64,000 nt of DNA, taken from assembly GCF_017168235.1 (NCBI RefSeq), contig NZ_JABFAO010000001.1, forward strand, positions 394,048 to 458,047, read 5' to 3'. The position numbers and the translations under genes were made by a program. Source of the stretch: Rhodococcus sp. KRD197 (GTDB lineage: Bacteria > Actinomycetota > Actinomycetes > Mycobacteriales > Mycobacteriaceae). The notes below the pieces were generated by a model. It was not told the DNA's origin, ran no database searches, and saw nothing but the letters and a program-made list of their open reading frames with translations. This document shows, piece by piece, positions 35,865 to 45,098 of this stretch; the stretch's first letter is position 1; every line of letters begins with the position of its first letter.

Positions 35865-36533
35865 TCAGTGGCGCAACTCTCGGGTGACGATGGCAGCTTG
35901 CACCCGGGACTGCACGTCGAGTTTCGTCAGGATGTGCGACACGTGTGTCTTGACCGTGGTCTGGCTGATGAACAGCGTCCGCGCGATATCTGCGTTCGAC
36001 TGTCCGTCACCGATGCACTCGAGCACCTCGCGTTCTCGGTCGGTGAGCAGGTGCAGGGCGGCATGCCCCGCCACCGCGCACTCTGACACGCCGACCTCGG
36101 AGCCGCCGACCCCTGATGCAGTAGAGCGCGCGATCACCCGTCGGGTGACCTCTGGTGCGAGCACCGCGTCCCCGCGCGCCACAGCACGGATAGCGTCGAC
36201 GATCGCGTCGCTCTCGGCCGTCTTCAGCAGGTAGCCATCCGCGCCGGCGCGCAGCGCGTCGAAGATGTTGTCGTCGAGGTCGAACGCGGTCAGGACGAGT
36301 ACTCGGGCAGCACCCGCGCGGGTGATCGTTGCCGTCGCCGCGATACCGTCGGTGCCGGGCATGCGGATGTCCATGAGCACGACGTCGGGCTGCAGTTTTC
36401 GGACCGCCGCGACAGCCTCGTCACCGTCGACGGCCTCACCGATTACCTCGATGTCGTCCACCTGACCGATCAGGAGACCCAGCCCGGCGCGGATCGCGGC
36501 GTGGTCGTCGGCAATGACCACTCGTATCGTCAT
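35865..36533 (-). CDS. NarL/LuxR-family response regulator
   Basis: 222 residues from ATG 36533 (overlaps the kinase stop by 4 bases). Receiver domain with the acidic pair in IADDHAAIRAG, phospho-acceptor Asp in VLMDIRMPGTDG and Lys in YLLKTAESD; C-terminal LuxR-type HTH from LTDREREVLECIGDGQSNADIA to VKTHVSHILTKL. Phosphorylated by the co-transcribed kinase, it would activate target promoters. It lies within the tRNA-Asn-flanked region; the signal is unknown. Confidence 0.9.
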   Translation of the reverse strand: MTIRVVIADDHAAIRAGLGLLIGQVDDIEVIGEAVDGDEAVAAVRKLQPDVVLMDIRMPGTDGIAATATITRAGAARVLVLTAFDLDDNIFDALRAGADGYLLKTAESDAIVDAIRAVARGDAVLAPEVTRRVIARSTASGVGGSEVGVSECAVAGHAALHLLTDREREVLECIGDGQSNADIARTLFISQTTVKTHVSHILTKLDVQSRVQAAIVTRELRH

Positions 36534-37750
36534 CGCTTCGGCCCCGGTTGCGCCACACCTGCAACACGTGCCATCGGGAGCACCGCGGTGACCAGCCATT
36601 CGTCGCCATCGGCTGCAGCCGTGCAGTGCCCACCCACCGATTCCGCCCGGATGGCCATGTTGACCAGACCGTGAGGAGTGTGCTGCCGGGACGGCGATTC
36701 GCGGCGTGCGCTGCCGAGCGGATTGCGCACGGTCAGCACCACCGCTGAGTCGTTGACATCGACACCGATCAGAACAGGTTGCGCCGGTGCGTGATTGGTT
36801 GCGTTGGTCAGCGCTTCAGCGAGAATGCGGTAGGTGCAGACATCCACCGCCCGTGGCAGATCGGAAATCTCGGCCGGGGTCACCGTGACCGGCGATCCGG
36901 CGGTGCGGGCGGTGGTCAGCAAACGGTCGATTCGCCGCATGGATGCGGTTCGGTGGGTGTCGGCATCGCGCTCCTCGGACGTCGCACCGCCCAGGACCTC
37001 GATCATCGTTCGCATCTCGCCGAGCGCGGCAACACTGTTGGCCCGCACCGAGGCGAGCACGTCTGCGGTGACAGAGGAGTCGGGGCCGGCGCGCAAGGCC
37101 GCTGCAGACTGCAGTGCGATGCCGGAGAGGTGGCCCGCGACTATGTCGTGGAGATCGCGTGCGAACCGCCTCCGCTCGGCCCCGATCGCATCGATGCGTT
37201 CACGGGCGGCGAGTTCGGCGACCGCCCGGGACCGTGCGCGCTCACTCTCGGCGGCGAGTCGGTGTTCGGCGATAGCCCGGCCATACCCGATCGGCGCCGC
37301 CACGATCGCGAGCAGCCACAGTGCTACGAGCAGAACCAGACGCCAACCGCCGTCGAGCGCGAGTACCGCCGCCACCACGAGCACCGAGGCCGCGGCAACC
37401 GTCACGTACATTGCATGGACCACCCGCCGCTGCGCGTAGAGGGCGACCGCGTAGACGACGTCGGACAGCACCAGCCACACCGACAACGATTGCGCCACCA
37501 CCATATCGACGCCGACCACGACCAGGCAGAGCGCGAACGCCGTACCCGGTCTGGCCGACCGCCACGACTGGATCACGCACGCGGCGGTCAGGGTCACCAG
37601 GGCCGTCCACTGTGGGAGGTCGACGATGTCGTGCACGTCGGACCCGATCAGCGGCAGGTCGGCGACATACAGCACGATCCCCAGCACGAAGAAGGCGACG
37701 GCGATCAGTACGTCACGCAGGCGCGGCCTGTCTCGCACGTTCGCCCACAT
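36530..37750 (-). CDS. NarL-type sensor histidine kinase (HisKA_3)
   Basis: 406 residues from ATG 37750 (GGAGG 8 bases before; upstream in-frame ATGs lack a site). About five N-terminal membrane helices (residues ~15-160), then the HisKA_3 dimerisation domain with the phospho-His in ERRRFARDLHDIVAGHLSGIA and a degenerate HATPase (ALTNATNHAP, HGLVNMAIRAESVGG). This organisation is that of actinobacterial DesK/LiaS-like kinases that sense membrane stress. It is translationally coupled to the response regulator that follows. Confidence 0.9.
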   Translation of the reverse strand: MWANVRDRPRLRDVLIAVAFFVLGIVLYVADLPLIGSDVHDIVDLPQWTALVTLTAACVIQSWRSARPGTAFALCLVVVGVDMVVAQSLSVWLVLSDVVYAVALYAQRRVVHAMYVTVAAASVLVVAAVLALDGGWRLVLLVALWLLAIVAAPIGYGRAIAEHRLAAESERARSRAVAELAARERIDAIGAERRRFARDLHDIVAGHLSGIALQSAAALRAGPDSSVTADVLASVRANSVAALGEMRTMIEVLGGATSEERDADTHRTASMRRIDRLLTTARTAGSPVTVTPAEISDLPRAVDVCTYRILAEALTNATNHAPAQPVLIGVDVNDSAVVLTVRNPLGSARRESPSRQHTPHGLVNMAIRAESVGGHCTAAADGDEWLVTAVLPMARVAGVAQPGPKR

Positions 37751-37916
37751 GGGTACGGCCTCCTTCCGGTCGTGTCCGTTCCCGGCCATCCCATCACGCT
37801 CCGCGCTCACTTCGCACGACCCTGATAGGGAAGTCGTCCGAAATGATGAGGCCTGACCGCTATCTCGATCGAGCGGCCGACGCGCGCCGGGTCGGTGCGC
37901 GAGCAGTCTGGTGCGT

Positions 37917-38468
37917 ATGGATTCCCCCGTGCTCCTCGTCATCGTCGGTTGTGAGGTCGGCTTCTGGCTCATCGTGGCCGCCGGCCTCGCCGTCCGCTAC
38001 GCGCTGCGTGCTCGGCGCGCGTCGACGTTCATTCTGCGTCTGGTGCCGGTCGTCGATCTGATCCTGCTCGGCGCGGTGGCCCTCGATCTGCACTCCGGCG
38101 CCTCGGTCGAGCAGATCCATCGCATCGCTGGCGTCTATCTCGGCGTGACGGTTGCATTCGGGCACGCGATGATCCGGTGGGCCGATATCCGCTGCGCGCA
38201 TTGGTTCGCGGGCGGGCCACCGCCTCCCGAGCGGCCGAAGAAGGGTCCGGAGGCCTTCCGGATCGAGATCGTTTCGTTCGGCCGGTGGGTGCTCGCCGCT
38301 GCTGTCACCACGGCGTGCACCCTGCTGCTGGCGGTCACGGTCGCCGACGCGACGCAAACCAATGACCTGTTCGGCGTCTTCCCGATGATCGGCATCATCA
38401 CCGTCATCTGGCTGCTGACCGGCCCGGCGTGGGCGGCACTCGACCCGGGTGCGACGAAACGGTCCTGA
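37917..38468 (+). CDS. four-helix membrane protein of unknown function
   Basis: 183 residues from ATG 37917. Four hydrophobic helices are visible (LLVIVGCEVGFWLIVAAGLAV; VVDLILLGAVAL; a Gly/Val-rich segment near IHRIAGVYLGVTVAFGHAMI; and a C-terminal pair around FGRWVLAAAVTTACTLLLAV and GIITVIWLLTGPAWAAL). A Pro-rich charged loop (GGPPPPERPKKGPEAF) separates the halves. It lies divergent to the histidine kinase, so it may be a regulatory target. No family is recognised with certainty. Confidence 0.75.
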   Translation: MDSPVLLVIVGCEVGFWLIVAAGLAVRYALRARRASTFILRLVPVVDLILLGAVALDLHSGASVEQIHRIAGVYLGVTVAFGHAMIRWADIRCAHWFAGGPPPPERPKKGPEAFRIEIVSFGRWVLAAAVTTACTLLLAVTVADATQTNDLFGVFPMIGIITVIWLLTGPAWAALDPGATKRS

Positions 38469-38561
38469 AGAATCCTCTCGCACAACAACTCACCTCGCCC
38501 AGGGCGCGATGCCACTGCTACTGGCCCATTCCCACCTTGCCGTGAAAGGCTTCGTGGTGCG

Positions 38562-39785
38562 TCAGCGATCGCACAGTGTTGCATCGAGTGCGTCCAGCAC
38601 GATGCGGTAGTAGTCGATCAACGTGTTTTCGTCATCGGAGTCGACGATCGCGAAGGGGAGTGCGGTCACCGCGATGGTGACGGCGGTGCCGTCCGGTCCC
38701 ACGGCGTTTCGGGTCTGGGTTCCGGGGATGTCGCCGCCATGTCCCCATGCGATGCCTCCGCAACTGAGTGGGTAACTCTGAAGTCCGAGCCCGTACTTTG
38801 CCTCCGGATAAAGTTCGTCTCCGGATGCGACGCCGTTCTGCATCTGGGCAAGACTGTTGTCGTCGACCAGTTCACCCTCGAAGAGGAGCGCCTTCATGAA
38901 GGCGCCGAGTTCGCTCGGCGTGGAGACCATCGCGCCTGCAGCCCATGCGAACGACGGGTCGAGGTCTGAAATTTCGCGTAGGTCGTCTGGATAGTCGGCG
39001 TGGTATCCATCGGCATGCGGGCCGCGTAGTTCGCGTTCACCGGGGTTCGGTAGGTAGGTGTGCTGCAGCCCGAGTGGCCGTACGATTCGCTGGTCGATCT
39101 GTTCGGCCAACACCCGTTCGGTGACCCGTTCGATGAGTAGCCCCAGCACTAGATAGTTCGTGTTGCTGTACTCCCAGGACGATCCGGGAGCGAAGACGGC
39201 GGGTTCGGCGAGGGCTGTGTCGAGAAGGTCGCGCGGAGCAATGTAGGTGTTCTGTGCGCCGAAGGCGTCTTCGGCAACTTTGTCCGCGTACTCGGGGAGT
39301 CCTGCGGTGTGCTGAAGCAGGTGGCGGACTGTGATCGCCGTGCCGTCGATGCCCTGACCTTCGACGAGCCCAGGCAGATAGGTATCGATAGGGGCGTCCA
39401 GCGCGATGAGTCCCTCTTCGACGAGTTGCATCACGACCGTTGCGACGAACATTTTCGTGTTGCTCGCGATCCGCACCTCACCGTCTGTCGGTGGCGCAGC
39501 CCCAGTGTTTGTATTCCCCACACCGGCGGCAACGTGAATGGGGTCGCTGCCAGGGACGGTGACCGATGCGATGGCGGCGGGGTAACCCGCGTCGACGATG
39601 GCATCGAGTCGTTCTCGAACATGTTCTGACGTCCGACCGATCGGCTCGGTGGCGGCCATGTCCACCGGCCCGGGATCATGCGAACACGCACCGAGAGTTC
39701 CGGCTACGAGTATCGCGGTCAGACCGGTGAGTACCTTGCTGTGACGCTGAGTGGCCTTGGTTTTGGACGTGGTGTCGGTCGGCAT
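38562..39785 (-). CDS. serine hydrolase of the beta-lactamase/D-Ala-D-Ala carboxypeptidase family, lipoprotein
   Basis: 407 residues from ATG 39785. The signal ends LVAGTLGACSHD, a lipobox. Catalytic motifs of class C beta-lactamase-like enzymes: SxxK in IASNTKMFVA, YxN in WEYSNTNYLV and HGG in AWGHGGDIPGTQT. Such enzymes include DD-peptidases, esterases and beta-lactamases; which one cannot be read from sequence. The gene is divergent from a histidine kinase (163 bases between starts), so that two-component system may control it. Confidence 0.87.
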   Translation of the reverse strand: MPTDTTSKTKATQRHSKVLTGLTAILVAGTLGACSHDPGPVDMAATEPIGRTSEHVRERLDAIVDAGYPAAIASVTVPGSDPIHVAAGVGNTNTGAAPPTDGEVRIASNTKMFVATVVMQLVEEGLIALDAPIDTYLPGLVEGQGIDGTAITVRHLLQHTAGLPEYADKVAEDAFGAQNTYIAPRDLLDTALAEPAVFAPGSSWEYSNTNYLVLGLLIERVTERVLAEQIDQRIVRPLGLQHTYLPNPGERELRGPHADGYHADYPDDLREISDLDPSFAWAAGAMVSTPSELGAFMKALLFEGELVDDNSLAQMQNGVASGDELYPEAKYGLGLQSYPLSCGGIAWGHGGDIPGTQTRNAVGPDGTAVTIAVTALPFAIVDSDDENTLIDYYRIVLDALDATLCDR

Positions 39786-39948
39786 CGGAGAGCGTCCTGT
39801 CGTGTCGGGGGGTGGTGCGTCGTCGTCCGGATCGGACGTTGATGACGATGCCCGCCGCGCGCTGCGGATGCCCCGTTCGCCGGAGTGGTCTATTTCCTGG
39901 TCTCGAGAATGGGGTTTCTGCGACAACGATGCTGCACTCTTTACAGCT

Positions 39949-41163
39949 ATGGTGCGAAACGTGCTCAACCGAGTTCTGCGATGGACGCACCTGCCGGCAG
40001 TTGTCGTCATGGTCGTCGGATGCATCACGGTCGTCACGATGCTGACGATTCCGTCCGTATCGGCGATCGCAGTATTGCCAGGCATGGCGATGATCGCTCA
40101 GGGAACAGTGCTGTTGGCCCGTTCGTCGTTTCCGGTATGGACACTCGGCGGTTGTGTTGGCCTCGATGCGGTTGTCATCGTGGCAACGTCAGGTGAGACC
40201 GGTTCTGGCGCACTTGCCGTCATCGTCGCCAGCTATTCGCTGATCCGGATGCGTCCGACACTGCGATCCGCACAGTATCTGGTCTCGGCCGCAGTGTTCA
40301 CCGCAACGATCAGCTCGATCGCTTTGTTGAGCAATCCCGAATTCTCCGCAGTGGTGGCGGTCGGGGCATCGCTGGTTCGCGTTTTCGTACAGAACGCCCT
40401 GCCCGCGGTGGTAGCGGATGTCGCGGCCACCCGAACTCGGCTGGTCCAGGCCTATCGCGAACGAGCCGAGCACGCCGAACGAGATCGACAAGCTGAAGTG
40501 GATCGGGCTCTGCAGGACGAACGGACCGCGTTGGCCCGCGAACTGCACGATATCGCCGCTCATCATCTCACCGGAATCATCGTCAGCATTCAGGCTGCGG
40601 CAGTGTTGTTGCGCAACAACCAGACCGTCGATGTCGACATGTATCTGAAGACAGCGATCGGGGAGGCCAATCGCACCCTCGATCAGCTCCGTGCCACGGT
40701 GGGCTTGCTGCGAGACGGCAACGGTGACGACCTGGTACTTTCTCCTACCCTCGATGACATTGCCGACCTCGTGGCAGCGGTCCGCGGCAGAGGCTCACCG
40801 ATCGACTTTCACCGCGACCCGCGGACACCCTCGGTCATCATGGAAATGAGTCCGACCGAACGAGTTACGGTCTTCCGCATGGTGCAAGAATCCCTGGCGA
40901 ATGTGGTACAGCACGCCCCCGGTGCTGCATGCACCGTCGAGATCGTCAGTGGGGCCGACCTCGTGACCGTCACAGTCACCAACGACGCCCCACAGTCGAG
41001 CACGACGCGGATCGATGATGCACATTTACCCACTTCGGGTTTGGGTCTGATCGGTATGCGTGAACGCGCCCATCTCATCGGCGCAGACCTCAGGGTTGAA
41101 CCCATCCCCGGCGGTGGCTGGCAGAACCGCTTGGTCGTCGCTGCACCGAAACGCACGCGATGA
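39949..41163 (+). CDS. NarL-type sensor histidine kinase (second system)
   Basis: 404 residues from ATG 39949. About six N-terminal helices, a coiled-coil linker (RLVQAYRERAEHAERDRQAE), HisKA_3 with phospho-His in LARELHDIAAHHLTGIIVSI, and an HATPase domain (VQESLANVVQHAPG, GLGLIGMRERAHLIGADL). It overlaps the regulator gene by 4 bases. Third-position GC looks lower than in the core genes by eye (many TTG, GTT, CGA codons), which would fit recent acquisition; this was not calculated. Confidence 0.9.
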   Translation: MVRNVLNRVLRWTHLPAVVVMVVGCITVVTMLTIPSVSAIAVLPGMAMIAQGTVLLARSSFPVWTLGGCVGLDAVVIVATSGETGSGALAVIVASYSLIRMRPTLRSAQYLVSAAVFTATISSIALLSNPEFSAVVAVGASLVRVFVQNALPAVVADVAATRTRLVQAYRERAEHAERDRQAEVDRALQDERTALARELHDIAAHHLTGIIVSIQAAAVLLRNNQTVDVDMYLKTAIGEANRTLDQLRATVGLLRDGNGDDLVLSPTLDDIADLVAAVRGRGSPIDFHRDPRTPSVIMEMSPTERVTVFRMVQESLANVVQHAPGAACTVEIVSGADLVTVTVTNDAPQSSTTRIDDAHLPTSGLGLIGMRERAHLIGADLRVEPIPGGGWQNRLVVAAPKRTR

Positions 41164-41831
41164 TCACACTGGTGACAGCCGACGATCAGGACATCGTTCA
41201 AGCCGGCCTGGCAGTGATCCTCGGCCACGCATCGGGAATCGACCTGGTGGGTCAGGCACGTGACGGACACGAAGCAGTCGATCTGGCCAAGCAGTTGCAT
41301 CCGGACGTGGTGATGATGGATATCCGTATGCCCGGCATGAACGGCATCGACGCGACCAAGATCATCGTGTCCGATCCAGATTTGGACACCAGGGTTCTCG
41401 TGGTGACCACCTTCGACATCGACGACTACGTGTACGGCGCGCTCGAAGCTGGTGCTGCGGGCTTCCTGCTGAAAGGCGCGGACGAGGACACCCTGGTTGC
41501 GGCGGTGCGATCCGTGGCTGCGGGGGAGGGCACTCTCGACCAGCGGATCACCCGACGAGTCCTCAGCGAGTTTTCGCGTAGGCGACGACCCCAGTCACCG
41601 TCCCCGCGAGCTTCGAACAAATACACCACCCTGACCCCGCGCGAATTCGAAATACTGGAACTTCTCGCCAAGGGAATGTCGAACCGAGAGATCGGTGCTG
41701 AACTGTTCATCGAACTCACGACGGTGAAGTACCACCTTGCGCAGATCTTGACCAAACTCGAGGTCCGCGATCGACTTCAGGCTGTTGTGCAGGCATTCGA
41801 GACAGGCATCCTGACACCCCGACAGGGTTGA
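41160..41831 (+). CDS. NarL/LuxR-family response regulator (second system)
   Basis: 223 residues. Receiver domain: TADDQDIVQAGL, phospho-Asp in VMMDIRMPGMNG, Lys in FLLKGADED. LuxR HTH: LTPREFEILELLAKGMSNREIGAELF to VKYHLAQILTKLEVRDR. The start ATGA overlaps the kinase stop. Partner of the preceding kinase; the divergent serine hydrolase gene is a plausible target. Confidence 0.92.
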   Translation: MITLVTADDQDIVQAGLAVILGHASGIDLVGQARDGHEAVDLAKQLHPDVVMMDIRMPGMNGIDATKIIVSDPDLDTRVLVVTTFDIDDYVYGALEAGAAGFLLKGADEDTLVAAVRSVAAGEGTLDQRITRRVLSEFSRRRRPQSPSPRASNKYTTLTPREFEILELLAKGMSNREIGAELFIELTTVKYHLAQILTKLEVRDRLQAVVQAFETGILTPRQG

Positions 41832-41951
41832 CCCAGTCGGGCACGTGCGGGTCAGCGGGCTCGTCGTCCGCGGTGATCTCGTCCTCCTCTGGGTGCAGCC
41901 GCCAGGTCTGTGCATCGATGAGTTGCAGAAGGAATGGGTAGCACCCTCCGT

Positions 41952-43256
41952 TTAGAGTCGTTTGGAGTCTTTGGGCTCCGTTAGAGCTGCGTCGGCGATC
42001 ATGTGCATTGCCGCGGTGGTGGAAAGCGCACGCACGCTTGCGCGGTCGCCGGGGAGTCGGAGTGTACGGGTGACGGTCGGTCGGTCGGCGGCGGCGATTG
42101 CGAAGCAGACAGTGCCGACCGGTTTGAGGTCGGTGCCACCCCCGGGCCCTGCGATGCCACTGGTGGATACCGCGATATCGACGCCCAGTCTGTTCAGTGC
42201 GCCTTCTGCCATCAGCGCTGCCACCGGCTCGCTGACGGCGCCGTGTTCTTCGATGATCTCGGCCGAGACGTCGAGAAGGCCAGTCTTCGCCTCGTTCGCA
42301 TAGGACACCACCGCGCCGATGACGTAGGCCGACGAGCCTGCGCGATCGGTGAGCCGTGCGGCGATCATGCCACCTGTGCACGATTCTGCGGTGGCAATTC
42401 GGTGGCCGGCCAACCGGTTCGCTACGATGTCGTCGATGGTGGACCCGTCAGTCGAAAAGACCTGCGAGCCATGATGTTTGTCGATGAGACCAGCGAGATC
42501 CGTGTATGCGGTTGCCGCAGACTCTGCATAGCGGGTCACCATTTCGAGTTCTCCGAGCCGCTGACAGGTGGTGATCTCGAGATCGCCGAATCCCGTGATC
42601 TGGCGCTCTGCCGTCCGCAGTGTTGCGGCGAGGTCGGCTTCGGACAGCCCGTACGCGCGGATGGTGTTCTGACGGATCTGTGCGCGTCGGGTCAAGACTT
42701 CGGCGACCGGCGCGCTGTCGAGTGCCTGCGGCCACATCGCCTGCAGTTCGCGTGGCGGGCCGGGCAATATCAGGACGGCGGGCAGCTCTCCGGAGTCGCT
42801 GGCAGGTATCGCGACACCGGGGGCGGTTCCGGTCGGCGGAATGGAATGAGCCCCTTGCGGAACCATTGCCTGCTTGCGAAGACCTGCCCGCAGCGGTTCG
42901 GCGTCGGGTGCAGAACTCAGCCGGCTTCGCCATCGCTGCACGATTGCGTGGATGTCTCGCTCGAGTTTTTCGTCGAGGTACAGTTCGCGGCCGTACAGAG
43001 CGGCCACGGTCTCGACAGTGAGATCGTCAGCAGTCGGGCCCAAGCCTCCGGTCGTGACGATCAAGTCGACGCGCTGATCGGCGAGAAATTGTAGTTGTGC
43101 GGTCAGGTCATCGGGCCGGTCAGCGCAGATCGTGATGTGCGCAATGTCCACTCCCATCTCCAGTAGTCGCTCGGCCACCCACGGGCCGTTCCTGTCGGTG
43201 ACCCGACCGGCCAGAACTTCTGTTCCCGTGACCACCACACCCGCTCGTACAGTCAT
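41952..43256 (-). CDS. cinA: CinA-family nicotinamide mononucleotide deamidase
   Basis: 434 residues from ATG 43256. The N-terminal MoCF-like/CinA domain ([49 protein letters not shown]) is followed by the C-terminal NMN deamidase domain ([48 protein letters not shown]). It recycles NMN to nicotinic acid mononucleotide; the N-domain hydrolyses ADP-ribose. Both domains look intact. Lying in the tRNA-Asn-flanked region, it may or may not be native there. Confidence 0.93.
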   Translation of the reverse strand: MTVRAGVVVTGTEVLAGRVTDRNGPWVAERLLEMGVDIAHITICADRPDDLTAQLQFLADQRVDLIVTTGGLGPTADDLTVETVAALYGRELYLDEKLERDIHAIVQRWRSRLSSAPDAEPLRAGLRKQAMVPQGAHSIPPTGTAPGVAIPASDSGELPAVLILPGPPRELQAMWPQALDSAPVAEVLTRRAQIRQNTIRAYGLSEADLAATLRTAERQITGFGDLEITTCQRLGELEMVTRYAESAATAYTDLAGLIDKHHGSQVFSTDGSTIDDIVANRLAGHRIATAESCTGGMIAARLTDRAGSSAYVIGAVVSYANEAKTGLLDVSAEIIEEHGAVSEPVAALMAEGALNRLGVDIAVSTSGIAGPGGGTDLKPVGTVCFAIAAADRPTVTRTLRLPGDRASVRALSTTAAMHMIADAALTEPKDSKRL

Positions 43257-43464
43257 TCGTCGACCATACTGGCGACCGACAATTCGCTGTGGACAGGCGC
43301 ACCGGTGTCCTCGCCCATGCACCACCGTCACTGTCGGGAAGTCCTGGCGTGAGCCGAAAAACTCTGCCCGACGGCACAATTGTCACCGGTCGGTCCGACG
43401 AGCAGCGGGTCGTTGAGCGGTATCGGCGGATCCTTGTCACACGGTTGTCACAAGTGCTGGCCTT

Positions 43465-44085
43465 TCAGGCCATTTCAGGTACGTGCAGATGAGCGATCGC
43501 CAACTCGAACTCTTCCACCTCGAGCAGCCGCGCACCAGACGCGCGTAATTCCGAAGTTGTGATGGTCTCGGACTTGTCCCTGCTGCCGCTCATCGCCAGG
43601 GCGGTGTCGAAGGTCATCGACGCCACGGCGCGACCGGCGGCAGGATCGACTAGCAGGCTGGCACTGCAGAACCCGTCGAGCTCCGCCATCGCGGGCAGGG
43701 ACGCCGTCTTGTACACGTCGATGGCGCGGTCCAGGTGGCCGGGCTCGACCTCGAGCCACGTGACCCGCACACTGGCGCCACGGTGCGAGTGGTGGTCGCG
43801 GTGCAGAATGGCGATGTCCCACCGCGCAACGGTGATGGTGCCGTGGAAGACGTCGGCCGTGCTGTCGCGGAGCTGCAGGACGTGGCTTTCGCTCGCGCGA
43901 AGAGAATCCTCGTCCAGCCAGGAGCTGGTGGCAATGCACCGGCCGGAGCCGCGGTCGACCAGCAGGGACAATCCGGCGCAGCCGTCGATGCCGGCGAGCG
44001 CGGGCATTACGGTATCGCGGATGTGCGTAATCCCGACGTCGATGAACGACGGATGCGCATCAATGGTTGTAGAGCGTGCATACAC
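43465..44085 (-). CDS. tandem ABM-like (dimeric alpha-beta barrel) protein
   Basis: 206 residues from GTG 44085, chosen for AAGGG 8 bases before and because related proteins begin MYARSTTI. Two similar halves: TTIDAHPSFIDVGITHIRDTV...GLSLLVDRGSGRCIATSSW and VEPGHLDRAIDVYKTASLPAM...SASLLVDPAAGRAVASMTF, each ending in a strand-turn-strand typical of antibiotic-biosynthesis-monooxygenase-like barrels. It probably binds a small ligand or degrades heme-like or quinone substrates; the specific role is unknown. A terminator separates it from the second ABM-like gene upstream. Confidence 0.72.
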   Translation of the reverse strand: MYARSTTIDAHPSFIDVGITHIRDTVMPALAGIDGCAGLSLLVDRGSGRCIATSSWLDEDSLRASESHVLQLRDSTADVFHGTITVARWDIAILHRDHHSHRGASVRVTWLEVEPGHLDRAIDVYKTASLPAMAELDGFCSASLLVDPAAGRAVASMTFDTALAMSGSRDKSETITTSELRASGARLLEVEEFELAIAHLHVPEMA

Positions 44086-44206
44086 GGTCGACACCCTTCA
44101 GCTCGGGCGGCGCCCGGCGGCGCCGACGGGTCAAACCCTTCCTCACTCACACTCCTCCACCGGGCAGCGGCGAGTCAACGGTCGCCAGGACTCGGTGACC
44201 ACCGTT

Positions 44207-44239
44207 CCGCGCAGCGGCGAAGCTTTCACCGCTGCGCGG
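44207..44239 (-). terminator. stem-loop terminator after the second ABM-like gene
   Basis: CCGCGCAGCGG (44207-44217) and CCGCTGCGCGG (44229-44239) form a perfect 11-bp stem with an 11-base loop, 17 bases beyond the stop of the gene at 44256. Confidence 0.65.
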
Positions 44240-44255
44240 GATGTAGGTGTCGTCG

Positions 44256-44864
44256 CTACCGCTGCGCGGAGACCAGCATCGGCTCGTGCAGGTCGAAGTA
44301 GTCAATCTCGCCCATCAGCCGACCTTCTTCCTCGAACAGGGAGCGCAGATCGTCTGGCACCGTGACTTTCTCGTGCTCGCGGGCCTCGGACTCGTTGGTG
44401 AAGTACACGGCCTCGACGTAGTCACCGTCGCCGTTGGAGGCGAACATGCCACCGATGATCTCCGGTCGCACGCTGTGCAGGCGGTCGCCGGACTGAGTCA
44501 GCAGCTCACGCAGCCGGTCGGAGTCAGTGGTGTGCCCCTCCATGATCTGCACGAACCCCGCGTCGTCGGAGCCTCCGCCGAGCCACTCCATGGGATCCGG
44601 GCAGTCCATGAAGGACACCGGGCCGTCGAAGCATTGCTCCGTCTCGGCCCACCACGCCCCTTGCTCGGGACGCTCGCTGTTGCGCACGGCGGCCTCGTGC
44701 GACTCGAACCGCACCAAAAGGATGAACGTCCCGTCCTCGCGAATACCGGAGGTCGATCCCAGATAGCCGGTGGCCCCCGGCTGCAATTCCTCGGCCCAAC
44801 GGTCCATACATCGGCGTAGCTGTCGCTCGTCGGAAACCTTCCCTTGAATGACTTGAACAAACAT
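44256..44864 (-). CDS. tandem ABM-like (dimeric alpha-beta barrel) protein
   Basis: 202 residues from ATG 44864, with GGAGGAGG upstream. Two repeats: MFVQVIQGKVSDERQLRRCMDRWAEEL...DGTFILLVRFESHEAAVRNS and AGFVQIMEGHTTDSDRLRELL...GDYVEAVYFTNESEAREHEK, each a ferredoxin-like half. Same general fold as the neighbour at 43465 but from a different subfamily. Function is unknown; such pairs often act in stress or quinone metabolism. Confidence 0.78.
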   Translation of the reverse strand: MFVQVIQGKVSDERQLRRCMDRWAEELQPGATGYLGSTSGIREDGTFILLVRFESHEAAVRNSERPEQGAWWAETEQCFDGPVSFMDCPDPMEWLGGGSDDAGFVQIMEGHTTDSDRLRELLTQSGDRLHSVRPEIIGGMFASNGDGDYVEAVYFTNESEAREHEKVTVPDDLRSLFEEEGRLMGEIDYFDLHEPMLVSAQR

Positions 44865-45098
44865 GGCCTTTCCTCCTCCCGCAGGGACGTCGTCCCCGCA
44901 GCGAACTCGCCAGTGGACGACCCGTCGCGGTCCACCGCCAGACCCGCCGACGGCCCGCGGCCGCAACCACTGCAGGACCGATCTTTCGCCGCCCCTGCGC
45001 GCGGCGCAAGGGGCACATACATACGAATCGCCGGCCCGGACAGCCGCGCGCGGAAAGGGGCCGGAAGTATCGATTCGCCGTCGGATAGCGTCAACCGC

